DNA from: Bacteroidales bacterium UBA1714
GTDB taxonomy: Bacteria; Bacteroidota; Bacteroidia; Bacteroidales; Paludibacteraceae
DNA: 42,037 bases
Assembly (NCBI GenBank): GCA_002317295.1
Contig: DCIY01000008.1
Location: forward strand, 1-42,037
Direction of reading: 5' to 3'
Below the pieces are notes generated by a model that saw nothing but the letters and a program-made list of their open reading frames with translations, was not told where the DNA came from and did not search any database. Position 1 is the stretch's first letter, and every line of letters begins with the position of its first letter. A program made the translations under genes and the position numbers. Shown piece by piece: positions 1-6,605 of this stretch.

Positions 1-19
1 TGTCTAAAAATTGGGACTA

Positions 20-1309
20 TTATAACCATTCAATACTTAACATTAAGATTATAGCCCAATTCATAGGGAGCATTTCATGCAATATAAAAAATCTATAACT
101 GCATCTCCATGCTCCATGAGCCATTCCTAATAGATATACAGGCACATCGCCAATGGTTGGTGCTCTAAAAATGATCCAACCTAAAACAACCAAACCAAAT
201 GTAAAGAAGATTTGTGGCGACTGCTTCCATGTGGTAACACCGTAGTATGCCTTTGTTCTTCCCATAAGAATAAGTGGCACAAATAGTAAAGCATGGTATA
301 GGCCCCATGTGACATATGTCCAATTCGCTCCATGCCATAGACCGCTCAGTAGGAAGATGACAAAAGTGTTGCGAATTGTGTTCCATCGTCCTTCTCGACT
401 ACCACCGAGCGGAATGTAAACATAATCTACAAACCATGTGTTTAGAGAAATATGCCAACGTTTCCAAAATTCCGCTACGTTACGCGAGAAATAGGGTGTT
501 AGGAAGTTATCGCGTAACTGAATACCAAACAATTTGGCAGACCCAATAGCAATATCTGAATAACCAGAAAAATCACCATAAATCTGGAAAGCAAACAGGA
601 TGGCAGATAAAGCAAGTGTACTACCACATTCATTTTGATAGTTTGCCCAAACTTGATCCACATAGGTGGCACAATTGTCGGCAACTACGATTTTCTTGAA
701 TAATCCCCACAAGATTCGACGCATGCCATCGACCGCTTCGGTATAGTCAAAAGTACGTTTCTTCTGGAATTGGGGTAGGAGGTTCGTGGCGCGTTCAATA
801 GGGCCTGCCACCAACTGAGGAAAGAAACTGACGTATGCAAAAAAGGCAACAACATCCTTAGTTGGCTCAATCTTCTTGCGATAGACATCTATGCTATAGG
901 ATAAGGCTTGGAAGGTATAAAAGGAGATTCCTACGGGAAGAATCACCTTAATGACGATGTTGTTGGTTAGGTTGAAAAGGTCACAGAAACTATCTACGAA
1001 GAAGTTGAAGTACTTGAAGATACCTAAGATTAATAGATTGACAACTATATTGAGTGTAAGCCACAACTTAGGCTTGGATGATTGGTTGATTAGTAAGCCA
1101 CTTCCCCAAGAGCAAAAAGAAGTAAATGCGATGAGTACAAGAAACCGCCAGTTCCACCATCCATAGAAGATATAACTAACAACAACGACAAAGAGGTTTT
1201 GCCAAATGAGTTGTTTGGAGCAACGCTTTAGGGTATAGTCGAAGACGAACCAATAAAGCAGGAACACCAAAGGTAAAAAGATTGCGAACTCTAGTGAGTT
1301 AAATAGCAT
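20..1309 (-). CDS. MBOAT family O-acyltransferase (AlgI/DltB-like), C-terminus probably short
   Basis: This is a polytopic membrane protein of 429 residues. The central region carries the MBOAT signature: a segment ending in FWKRWHISL, then YIPLGGSR, and the GLWHGANWTYVTWG block whose His is the presumed catalytic residue. Family members move acyl (usually acetyl) groups across the membrane onto exported polysaccharides or cell-wall polymers, normally with an SGNH-type partner, which is not visible here. The N-terminus (MLFNSLEFAIFLPLVFLLYW) is typical of Bacteroidetes homologues. The frame ends in IEWL followed by two consecutive stop codons. From memory, relatives continue for a few dozen residues with another membrane segment, so this copy may be truncated or frameshifted at the window edge. 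No Bacteroidetes promoter was recognised upstream. Confidence 0.88.
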   Translation of the reverse strand: MLFNSLEFAIFLPLVFLLYWFVFDYTLKRCSKQLIWQNLFVVVVSYIFYGWWNWRFLVLIAFTSFCSWGSGLLINQSSKPKLWLTLNIVVNLLILGIFKYFNFFVDSFCDLFNLTNNIVIKVILPVGISFYTFQALSYSIDVYRKKIEPTKDVVAFFAYVSFFPQLVAGPIERATNLLPQFQKKRTFDYTEAVDGMRRILWGLFKKIVVADNCATYVDQVWANYQNECGSTLALSAILFAFQIYGDFSGYSDIAIGSAKLFGIQLRDNFLTPYFSRNVAEFWKRWHISLNTWFVDYVYIPLGGSREGRWNTIRNTFVIFLLSGLWHGANWTYVTWGLYHALLFVPLILMGRTKAYYGVTTWKQSPQIFFTFGLVVLGWIIFRAPTIGDVPVYLLGMAHGAWRCSYRFFILHEMLPMNWAIILMLSIEWL

Positions 1310-1352
1310 AGTTATTGTGTTTCTGTGAACCTATGCTATTTTGTAAATAAAA

Positions 1353-1437
1353 GCGCAGGTTCGAGTTGTTTGCTCGTCCTGCTATTCTAGGCCGTGAGAT
1401 TGCCATGTGTCCAGTACGAGCAACCACGAACCTACGC
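1353..1437. repeat. Long imperfect inverted repeat
   Basis: The arm at 1353-1376 begins GCGCAGGTTCGAGTTG and the arm at 1415-1437 ends CCACGAACCTACGC. Reverse-complementing the second gives a near match over about 23 nt with a few differences. The left arm also folds on itself (GCAGG...CCTGC around CGAG...CTCG, 1355-1381). It lies upstream of the MBOAT gene, so it could be a leader structure or the remnant of a mobile element. No function can be assigned. Confidence 0.55.
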
Positions 1438-1653
1438 CGCATGTATATAATACACACCAGCACAATACCAAATAGGCACTATGAAAGTATGTTAATACAC
1501 ACTTTGTAGACGCTTTAGTTGCTTCATCTTGGGACACTAAATATCTCACGTTTAGAATAGCCAAGAACAAAGCGTTAGTAAACGCCTTTCGCGATAGCCT
1601 TGCGGCGTCTCGCTTTTTATTATGTCTTGCAGGTCTTGCACCTACTGCTGAGA

Positions 1654-1696
1654 TCGCTATCTCAGTTTCTCCGCCATTTTACGTCCTGCGGTGGGA
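1654..1696. repeat. 43-bp direct repeat, copy 1 (downstream of the RhuM gene)
   Basis: By hand alignment 39 of 43 positions match the copy at 2620-2662. The shared core is CCGCCATTTTACGTCCTGCGG, preceded by TCGCTATCTCAG. The two copies bracket the RhuM-type gene in the same orientation, as expected for a small inserted cassette or a dispersed intergenic repeat. The core contains a weak CCGC/GCGG pairing. Confidence 0.75.
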
Positions 1697-1701
1697 TGGT
1701 A

Positions 1702-2580
1702 TTATCTTACTTGATTCAGAATAGTTTCTGCATCACAACCCATTCGCATGATGGCACACAATTTCTTTCCCATGTCTTTGAGCGAATGACCGCAATGGTA
1801 AACGGTATCATCCACTATCAGCCAGCGGTCATGCGATGGCTTTTTCCATACAATAGTTTCAATTGGTTCTACATTCGACTGGCTATTATGCAAATCTCGC
1901 AAATCTGCAAAATCCTTATGGGAATAGATGGTCGCTTTTACCCCCTTCTCTCGTACATCTAACATAGAGAAATCGGATGTATCAATATAATTGTCTATAA
2001 TTACAACACGTTTAGTGGCCGCCTTAATCAACGTTTCAAGTAGGACTCTCGCTTCCCAAAAATCGCCATCAAAGAACACCTGCTCTACGGGCGGCAGATT
2101 CGTGCGAACAAAGAAATCTATCTGTTCCTCAGTTTTAGATAGTCTCCTTTCTATCCTGTCCAACCTAGCATTTACAGCATAACCCCTAAGTAAATAATCT
2201 TGAATTATCTTATTCGCCCATTGACGGAAACGTGTACCTACAATGGATTTAATGCGATAACCAACAGAAATAATTACATCCAGATTATAGTATTTTACAT
2301 AACGAGAGACTTGGCGCGTTCCCTCATGTTGAACAGTCAAGTATTCCTTGACAGTTGCCTCTGGGGTCAATTCGCCTTCTGCATAAATATTTGAAATATG
2401 GAGACTTATATTTTGCTTCGTAGCTTGAAACAAAGTAGCCATCTGCTGTTGGCTTAACCACACGGTCTCGTTTTCCAATCGTACATCCAACCGAATCTCA
2501 TCGTTAGGTTGATATAGTACAATCTCACCGCCTGAATTGGTAGTGCCACATGTAGATACTATGCTTTTCTCTTCATCCAT
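1702..2580 (-). CDS. RhuM-type DNA-binding protein with PLD-like C-terminal domain
   Basis: This is a 292-residue soluble protein. The N-terminal half (EIRLDVRLENETVWLSQQQM, then LFQATKQNISLHI, TVKEYLTVQ and YYNLDVIISVGYR) matches the RhuM/KilA-like family of putative DNA-binding proteins common on islands and near phage or restriction genes. The C-terminal half (VVIIDNYID, VKATIYSHK, HDRWLIVDDTVYHCG, SLKDMGKK) resembles a single PLD-like HxD domain that is often fused to such N-termini in Bacteroidetes. The substrate and role are unknown. I chose the ATG at 2580; an in-frame GTG at 2595 would add five residues. A promoter at 2682-2713 precedes it, and the 43-bp repeat lies in its leader and again just past its stop codon, suggesting a separately acquired unit. 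Confidence 0.8.
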   Translation of the reverse strand: MDEEKSIVSTCGTTNSGGEIVLYQPNDEIRLDVRLENETVWLSQQQMATLFQATKQNISLHISNIYAEGELTPEATVKEYLTVQHEGTRQVSRYVKYYNLDVIISVGYRIKSIVGTRFRQWANKIIQDYLLRGYAVNARLDRIERRLSKTEEQIDFFVRTNLPPVEQVFFDGDFWEARVLLETLIKAATKRVVIIDNYIDTSDFSMLDVREKGVKATIYSHKDFADLRDLHNSQSNVEPIETIVWKKPSHDRWLIVDDTVYHCGHSLKDMGKKLCAIMRMGCDAETILNQVR

Positions 2581-2619
2581 AATGCTTTTGTTCACTCACT
2601 AGTCAGTAATAATATTTCA

Positions 2620-2662
2620 TCGCTATCTCAGCTTGCCCGCCATTTTACGTCCTGCGGAGGGA
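2620..2662. repeat. 43-bp direct repeat, copy 2 (leader of the RhuM gene)
   Basis: This is the same sequence as 1654-1696 with four differences by eye. It lies between the predicted leftward promoter (2682-2713) and the RhuM start codon, so it would be transcribed in the 5' leader. Confidence 0.75.
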
Positions 2663-2681
2663 CTATTTGCGTTTTGCGACG

Positions 2682-2713
2682 CAAAAGTACAATTTTTTTT
2701 TGATATATGCAAG
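2682..2713 (-). promoter_or_regulatory. Predicted promoter of the RhuM-type gene
   Basis: On the minus strand the -7 element TACTTTTG is at 2689-2682 and a near-consensus -33 element CTTG at 2713-2710, 20 nt apart. This fits the Bacteroidetes TTTG-N20-TAnnTTTG pattern. Transcription would start near 2675, about 95 nt before the start codon. Confidence 0.65.
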
Positions 2714-2816
2714 TTTTTACTCCAAAAATACCATTTTCTTTTTATATCTGCCAAAATGGCAGTCTCGTGGCAGTCTAAGCGCGGATTTGGGCCGTTGGCA
2801 CGAGGTTTGACCTTAG

Positions 2817-2907
2817 AGTAACGACACGGCGCAAGGCGCCTACGACAACGACACGCGCTGGAAGCGCTACGACAACGACAACAACGGGCAAAGCCCTAAC
2901 GACAATT
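2817..2907 (+). repeat. Three-hairpin array with (ACGACA)-type linkers before the clpB-like gene
   Basis: Three perfect mini-hairpins with 3-nt loops are spaced by repeats of ACGACA: GGCGCaagGCGCC (2828-2840), GCGCTggaAGCGC (2855-2867) and GGGCaaaGCCC (2886-2896). The arms differ completely between copies while pairing is kept. Linkers are TACGACAACGACAC and a longer version with extra ACA units. Centre-to-centre distances are about 27 and 30 nt. The array ends 18 nt before the ATG at 2926, so if transcribed it forms the 5' leader. Confidence 0.85.
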
Positions 2908-2925
2908 ATTATAAAATATATAACT

Positions 2926-4992
2926 ATGAATAACCAAACTGAAAACTTAAACAAATTTGCCATTGACCTGTGCGAGAGGGCACGGAGTGGTAAACTCGAT
3001 CCGGTCATCGGTCGAGACGACGAGATTCGGCGCGTGCTGCAAATCTTAAGTCGCAGAACGAAAAACAACCCGATACTGATTGGCGAACCCGGTGTGGGTA
3101 AAACCGCCATCGCAGAAGGTTTGGCCCATCGTATCATTCGAGGCGATGTGCCGGAGAACCTGAAAAAGAAACGGATATTCTCTTTGGATATGGGTGCTCT
3201 GATTGCAGGTGCCAAGTATCAAGGAGAATTCGAGGAACGACTCAAAGGCGTCATCAACGAGGTCATTCAGTCTTCCGGCGAAATTATCCTCTTTATTGAT
3301 GAGATTCACACTCTGGTAGGAGCCGGCAAATCGTCCGGAGCCATGGATGCGGCCAATATCCTCAAACCGGCCCTCGCACGAGGCGAACTGCGTGCCATAG
3401 GCGCTACGACCCTGGATGAGTATCAAAAGTACTTTGAAACGGATAAGGCCTTGGAACGCCGGTTCCAAAAAGTGATGGTCGACGAACCTGATGAGGCCGC
3501 CACCATCTCCATTCTGCGTGGCCTCAAAGAACGCTACGAGACCCACCATCGAGTACGAATCAAAGACGATGCGCTTATCGCCGCCGTCAGTCTGTCTGCC
3601 CGATATATCACCGACCGATTCCTGCCCGATAAGGCCATTGACCTGGTGGACGAAGCGGCAGCCAAACTGCGACTCGAAGTAGATTCCAAACCCGAAGAAC
3701 TGGATAATCTCGATCGCCAAATCAAACAATTGGAAATCGAACGCGAAGCCTTGCGCCGTGAAGCCAAAGAATCCCATCAGGCCGGCGAAAAATTGACCCA
3801 AGTGGAGAATCAACTCACTTCGCTCAAATCTCAGGCCAAGGACTTGAATGAGCGTTGGAATCAGGAGAAAGGGTATGTGGCAACGATTCAAAACGAGAAA
3901 GCAGCCATCGAGTCCATGAAGCACGAGGCCGAAGTAGCCGAACGCGAAGGCGATTATGGCAAAGTGGCGGAGATTCGTTATAGCCGCATCCAAAAGTCCG
4001 AGGCCAACATCAAGGCCGCTCAGGATGCCCTGCATGCTATGGAAGGCGAGAGCCTGATCAAGGAAGAAGTGGATGCGGACGATATAGCCGATATCGTGGC
4101 CCGCTGGACAGGCATACCGGTGACCAAAATGATGCAATCGGAACGCGATAAACTTCTGCATCTGGAAGAAGAACTGCACCGTCGGGTGATTGGTCAAAAC
4201 GAAGCCATTGAGGCTGTTAGCGACGCCATTCGACGCAGCCGTGCGGGATTGCAAGACCCCAAACGCCCCATTGGCAGTTTTATCTTCTTGGGCACCACGG
4301 GCGTGGGTAAAACCGAATTGGCCAAAGCGCTGGCCGACTACCTGTTTGACGACGAGAACATGCTGACCCGAATCGATATGTCCGAGTATCAGGAGAAGTT
4401 CTCCGCCACGCGACTCATAGGTGCTCCTCCCGGATATGTGGGCTATGATGAGGGCGGTCAACTCACGGAGGCCATTCGACGCAAACCTTATTCGGTCATC
4501 CTGTTTGACGAAATGGAAAAAGCGCACCCCGATGTGTTCAATGTCCTGCTCCAACTGCTGGACGATGGGCGATTGACGGATAACAAGGGTCGAACGGTCA
4601 ACTTCAAGAACACCCTGATCATTCTTACCTCCAACCTCACCGAGGAGCAACTGCGTGCTCAGGTGCGTCCGGAGTTTATCAACCGTGTGGACGATATTAT
4701 CCACTTTGGTGAACTCACCGAAGACAATATTCGCCAAGTGGTGGAATTGCAGATTGCTCGTGTACACAAGATGCTGATAGAGAATAATATCGACCTGCGG
4801 GTAACTGACGATGCCGTTCGCTATATTGCCCACGAAGGCTATGATCCGCAGTTTGGTGCACGACCCGTCAAGCGTGCCTTACAAACCCTGGTGCTCAATG
4901 AACTGAGTCGACGCATTATTGCCGGCCAAGTGGATAGCCATCGACCGGTGATTGTGGAACTGATGGACAATGAACTGCACTTCAGAAACTAA
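2926..4992 (+). CDS. clpB: ClpB-like disaggregase lacking the N-terminal domain
   Basis: This is a Hsp100 AAA+ unfoldase of 688 residues, against about 860 for normal ClpB. D1 has Walker A GEPGVGKT (53-60) and a Walker B ending LFIDEIHTL (near 125). A charged middle coiled-coil region (roughly 270-390) is the ClpB hallmark that contacts DnaK. D2 has Walker A GTTGVGKT (456-463) and Walker B VILFDEMEKAHPD (near 527). The substrate-binding Clp N domain is absent: the protein begins with MNNQTENLNKFAIDLCERAR, the D1 boundary, and upstream DNA is non-coding. D2 also lacks roughly 25 residues between ILTSN and RPEFINR, where homologues have a helix. It may therefore be a short paralogue rather than the main ClpB. 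It overlaps convergent mutY by 11 bp. Confidence 0.9.
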   Translation: MNNQTENLNKFAIDLCERARSGKLDPVIGRDDEIRRVLQILSRRTKNNPILIGEPGVGKTAIAEGLAHRIIRGDVPENLKKKRIFSLDMGALIAGAKYQGEFEERLKGVINEVIQSSGEIILFIDEIHTLVGAGKSSGAMDAANILKPALARGELRAIGATTLDEYQKYFETDKALERRFQKVMVDEPDEAATISILRGLKERYETHHRVRIKDDALIAAVSLSARYITDRFLPDKAIDLVDEAAAKLRLEVDSKPEELDNLDRQIKQLEIEREALRREAKESHQAGEKLTQVENQLTSLKSQAKDLNERWNQEKGYVATIQNEKAAIESMKHEAEVAEREGDYGKVAEIRYSRIQKSEANIKAAQDALHAMEGESLIKEEVDADDIADIVARWTGIPVTKMMQSERDKLLHLEEELHRRVIGQNEAIEAVSDAIRRSRAGLQDPKRPIGSFIFLGTTGVGKTELAKALADYLFDDENMLTRIDMSEYQEKFSATRLIGAPPGYVGYDEGGQLTEAIRRKPYSVILFDEMEKAHPDVFNVLLQLLDDGRLTDNKGRTVNFKNTLIILTSNLTEEQLRAQVRPEFINRVDDIIHFGELTEDNIRQVVELQIARVHKMLIENNIDLRVTDDAVRYIAHEGYDPQFGARPVKRALQTLVLNELSRRIIAGQVDSHRPVIVELMDNELHFRN

Positions 4993-6019
4993 GTTGCTCC
5001 AGTACTTTGACGAGCATTTGGGGCATGGCGTAATCGCCCAAATGGCGCATGTCCACGGCTACAGTATCCGGAATGGACGGTAGTGAAGTGACCTTAATAA
5101 CATCCATGCGCGCGTGCAAACGCTGGTGGGAGAGAATGTGTCGAATGGGAAAGGTCTGAAGAGCAATGGCCTCATCGCCATCAGGGTACTCTTCCAACAC
5201 AAACTCCCATAAGTGCTGCCATATATCTTTGGCTTGACGTTGATGAATCAGCGTCAGGCCATTGTGGTCTATATAGATGCGGTAATGAAACCATCGATCT
5301 CTCACCTTGGGCCGAGGCTTGCGAACAGGCAATAACTCCACCGTATGATGCGCATAGGCCAGACAGTAATGTTGTAAAGGACAAGTCTCGCAATCGGGTG
5401 AGGTGGGGGTGCAATACAAAGCGCCAAACTCCATGATAGCCGAATTAAACAACCTTGGATTTTCTCTGTCCAACAGTTGCTCAATGAGTTGATGAAAGTG
5501 TTTCTTGCCCTGCGTGGTGTCAAACGCTTCATCGGTATCACTGAGTCGAGCCACGACGCGATATACATTGCCGTCCATGGCAGGGTAGGGCAGGTTATAG
5601 GCAAACGAGGCAATGGCGCCGGCTGTATAATCTCCAACTCCGGGCAACTGCCTGAGTTGTTCAAAGGTGGTGGGAAAAACAGCCTTTCGCCTTTCGCCTT
5701 TCGCCTTTTGCCCAATCATTTGGGCCGCCTTGTGCAGATTACGGGCACGGGAATAGTATCCCAAACCTTGCCAATACACCAGGACCTCATCTTCGCTGGC
5801 GGCGGCCAAATCTTGAACCGTGGGAAAACGATCCATAAACCGCATATAGTATTCCAACCCTTGGGCCACGCGTGTCTGCTGGAGAATAATTTCCGACAAC
5901 CAGATGCAATAGGGATCCTGTGTCTCACGCCATGGCAAAACACGCTTATTGGCTGCGTACCACTCATATAGAGCGGAATACAAACCCGAAAGAGAGGATA
6001 AAATGGTCGTTGACAGCAT
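4982..6019 (-). CDS. mutY: A/G-specific adenine glycosylase MutY
   Basis: MutY removes adenine mispaired with 8-oxoguanine. The 345-residue product has the helix-hairpin-helix LPGVGDYTAG, the catalytic Asp in AMDGNVYRV, the iron-sulfur cluster Cys pattern C-x6-C-x2-C-x5-C at about residues 203, 210, 213 and 219, and a C-terminal NUDIX-like lesion-recognition domain. The start is the ATG at 6019; an upstream in-frame start at 6061 lies inside the promoter (6041-6072) and cannot be used. Just before FPTTFEQL a run encoding QKAKGERRKA comes from a (GCCTTTC)n tandem repeat at 5682-5709 (+ strand view), an insertion I do not expect in this family. It ends convergently, overlapping the clpB-like gene by 11 bp. 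Confidence 0.95.
   Translation of the reverse strand: MLSTTILSSLSGLYSALYEWYAANKRVLPWRETQDPYCIWLSEIILQQTRVAQGLEYYMRFMDRFPTVQDLAAASEDEVLVYWQGLGYYSRARNLHKAAQMIGQKAKGERRKAVFPTTFEQLRQLPGVGDYTAGAIASFAYNLPYPAMDGNVYRVVARLSDTDEAFDTTQGKKHFHQLIEQLLDRENPRLFNSAIMEFGALYCTPTSPDCETCPLQHYCLAYAHHTVELLPVRKPRPKVRDRWFHYRIYIDHNGLTLIHQRQAKDIWQHLWEFVLEEYPDGDEAIALQTFPIRHILSHQRLHARMDVIKVTSLPSIPDTVAVDMRHLGDYAMPQMLVKVLEQLSF
5682..5725 (-). repeat. In-frame heptad repeat plus hairpin inside mutY
   Basis: The + strand shows GCCTTTC three times and then GCCTTTT (5682-5709), directly followed by the hairpin GCCCAAtcatTTGGGC (5710-5725, 6-bp stem, 4-nt loop). Within mutY the tandem part encodes a Lys/Arg-rich insert between conserved segments; the hairpin falls in the more conserved AAQMIGQ part and could be coincidental. 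The 7-nt period matches the intergenic repeats elsewhere in this window. Confidence 0.7.
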
Positions 6020-6040
6020 CCTATTTTCCAAATTGGCATG

Positions 6041-6072
6041 CAAAATTACAAAAAAAAACACAAAAAATCAAT
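6041..6072 (-). promoter_or_regulatory. Predicted mutY promoter
   Basis: On the minus strand the -7 element TAATTTTG is at 6048-6041, with ATTG (one mismatch to TTTG) at 6072-6069, 20 nt away. The predicted start of transcription near 6034 leaves a leader of only about 15 nt and fixes the mutY start at 6019. Confidence 0.7.
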
Positions 6073-6089
6073 TTTTTTTGCAAAAAACT

Positions 6090-6119
6090 TTTGTAATTCA
6101 AAAAATTATAGTAATTTTG
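6090..6119 (+). promoter_or_regulatory. Predicted promoter of the HU gene operon
   Basis: TTTG at 6090-6093 and TAATTTTG at 6112-6119 are separated by 18 nt, close to the Bacteroidetes consensus. It lies back to back with the mutY promoter in a strongly A/T-rich 100-bp region. Confidence 0.7.
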
Positions 6120-6165
6120 CACCGAAATTTCGACCAAAAGAAAATAATAATAAAAATTATACGAT

Positions 6166-6429
6166 ATGACTAAAGCTGAACTTGTTAATGAGATCGCTCT
6201 CCAGACCGGTTACGACCGCACTACAATCCTGAATATTGTAGAGGCTCAGATGGAGGCTATTAAGCAAAAGGTCGCTTCGGGAGAAAATGTATATCTGCGT
6301 GGTTTTGGTAGTTTTATTACCAAAATTCGTAAGGAGAAAATTGCTCGTAATATTACCAAACAGATTTCGGTGGTTGTTCCTGAGCATAAGATTGTATCAT
6401 TCAAGCCGTCGCCAGCCTTCAAACTGTAA
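6166..6429 (+). CDS. hup: HU/IHF family DNA-binding protein
   Basis: This is an 87-residue DNABII-family nucleoid protein. It starts MTKAELVNEIALQTGYDRTT (helical dimerisation part) and has the family signature around LRGFGSFITKIRKEKIARN leading into the DNA-bending beta arm. Length is normal (about 90). Its own promoter lies about 75-45 nt upstream. It is followed after 28 bp by the mini basic protein and then rng, suggesting one transcript devoted to nucleoid, ribosome and RNA-processing functions, although a hairpin at 6559-6587 may attenuate before rng. Confidence 0.93.
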   Translation: MTKAELVNEIALQTGYDRTTILNIVEAQMEAIKQKVASGENVYLRGFGSFITKIRKEKIARNITKQISVVVPEHKIVSFKPSPAFKL

Positions 6430-6457
6430 TTTATTTATTCATTAAAATTTAATAATT

Positions 6458-6547
6458 ATGCCAAACGGTAAAAAGCACAAAAGACACAAGATGTCTACCC
6501 ACAAACGTAAAAAACGTTTGCGCAAGAATCGTCATAAGCATAAGTAA
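6458..6547 (+). CDS. AURKAIP1/COX24-type mini ribosomal protein (29 aa)
   Basis: The ATG at 6458 opens a 29-codon frame giving MPNGKKHKRHKMSTHKRKKR followed by LRKNRHKHK. It is extremely Lys/Arg/His rich. Bacteroidota carry conserved tiny proteins of this form, annotated AURKAIP1/COX24-domain, a family related to mitochondrial ribosomal protein mS38 and the bacterial small-subunit protein bS22. It therefore probably binds 16S rRNA in the small subunit. The role is inferred from family; the sequence itself shows only size, charge and the KRHKMSTHKRKKRLRKNRHK pattern. It is easily missed by gene callers. Confidence 0.85.
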   Translation: MPNGKKHKRHKMSTHKRKKRLRKNRHKHK

Positions 6548-6558
6548 GACGATTAGTT

Positions 6559-6600
6559 AGGCTTTGTGACCATGTGCCACAGAGCCTATTTACTTTTTTT
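6559..6600 (+). terminator. Hairpin with U-run between the mini protein and rng
   Basis: AGGCTTTGTG (6559-6568) pairs with CACAGAGCCT (6578-6587) over 10 bp with one G-U pair and a 9-nt loop, followed by a T-run at 6594-6600. The rng start codon is only six bases on, so this could terminate, attenuate or modulate rng translation. RNase E family mRNAs are often autoregulated through leader hairpins; that role here is inference. Confidence 0.65.
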
Positions 6601-6605
6601 ATAGT

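Larger units (their letters stand above)
1310..1701. other. 392-bp intergenic region rich in inverted repeats
   Basis: No convincing gene is present. The region holds a long imperfect inverted repeat (1353-1376 against 1415-1437) and three consecutive hairpins: 1572-1585 (GCGTT, loop AGTA, AACGC), 1591-1613 (an interrupted GCGA/TCGC and GCC/GGC stem followed on the + strand by TTTTTATT), and 1648-1665 (CTGAGATcgctATCTCAG, a perfect 7-bp stem). One copy of the 43-bp direct repeat that flanks the RhuM gene lies at 1654-1696. The 1591-1620 hairpin could terminate + strand transcription, but no + strand gene precedes it. Confidence 0.6.
2596..2925. other. 330-bp intergenic region: repeat copy, rhuM promoter, hairpin array
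   Basis: No gene is seen. Reading rightwards the region holds the 43-bp repeat copy 2 (2620-2662), a leftward promoter (2682-2713), an AT-rich stretch, a GC-richer stretch without recognisable content (about 2760-2816), and a three-hairpin array (2817-2907) ending 18 nt before the clpB-like start codon. No rightward promoter of Bacteroidetes type was found for the clpB-like gene. Confidence 0.65.

Noticed and set aside
1350..1382. GGTTCGAGT resembling a tRNA T-loop
   Set aside because: No matching T-stem, anticodon arm or acceptor stem could be built; the sequence belongs to the inverted repeat.
2596..2925. Missing N-domain of ClpB in another frame upstream
   Set aside because: No frame in this stretch gives Clp N-domain residues; it is repeats, a leftward promoter and AT-rich DNA.
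3046..4833. 595-codon open frame on the minus strand opposite the clpB-like gene
   Set aside because: The + strand frame encodes an unmistakable AAA+ protein; the antisense frame has no recognisable domain and reflects codon bias.
6020..6061. Longer MutY start at 6061
   Set aside because: The extension (MFFFVILHANLENR) is translated from the promoter itself, which starts transcription near 6034.
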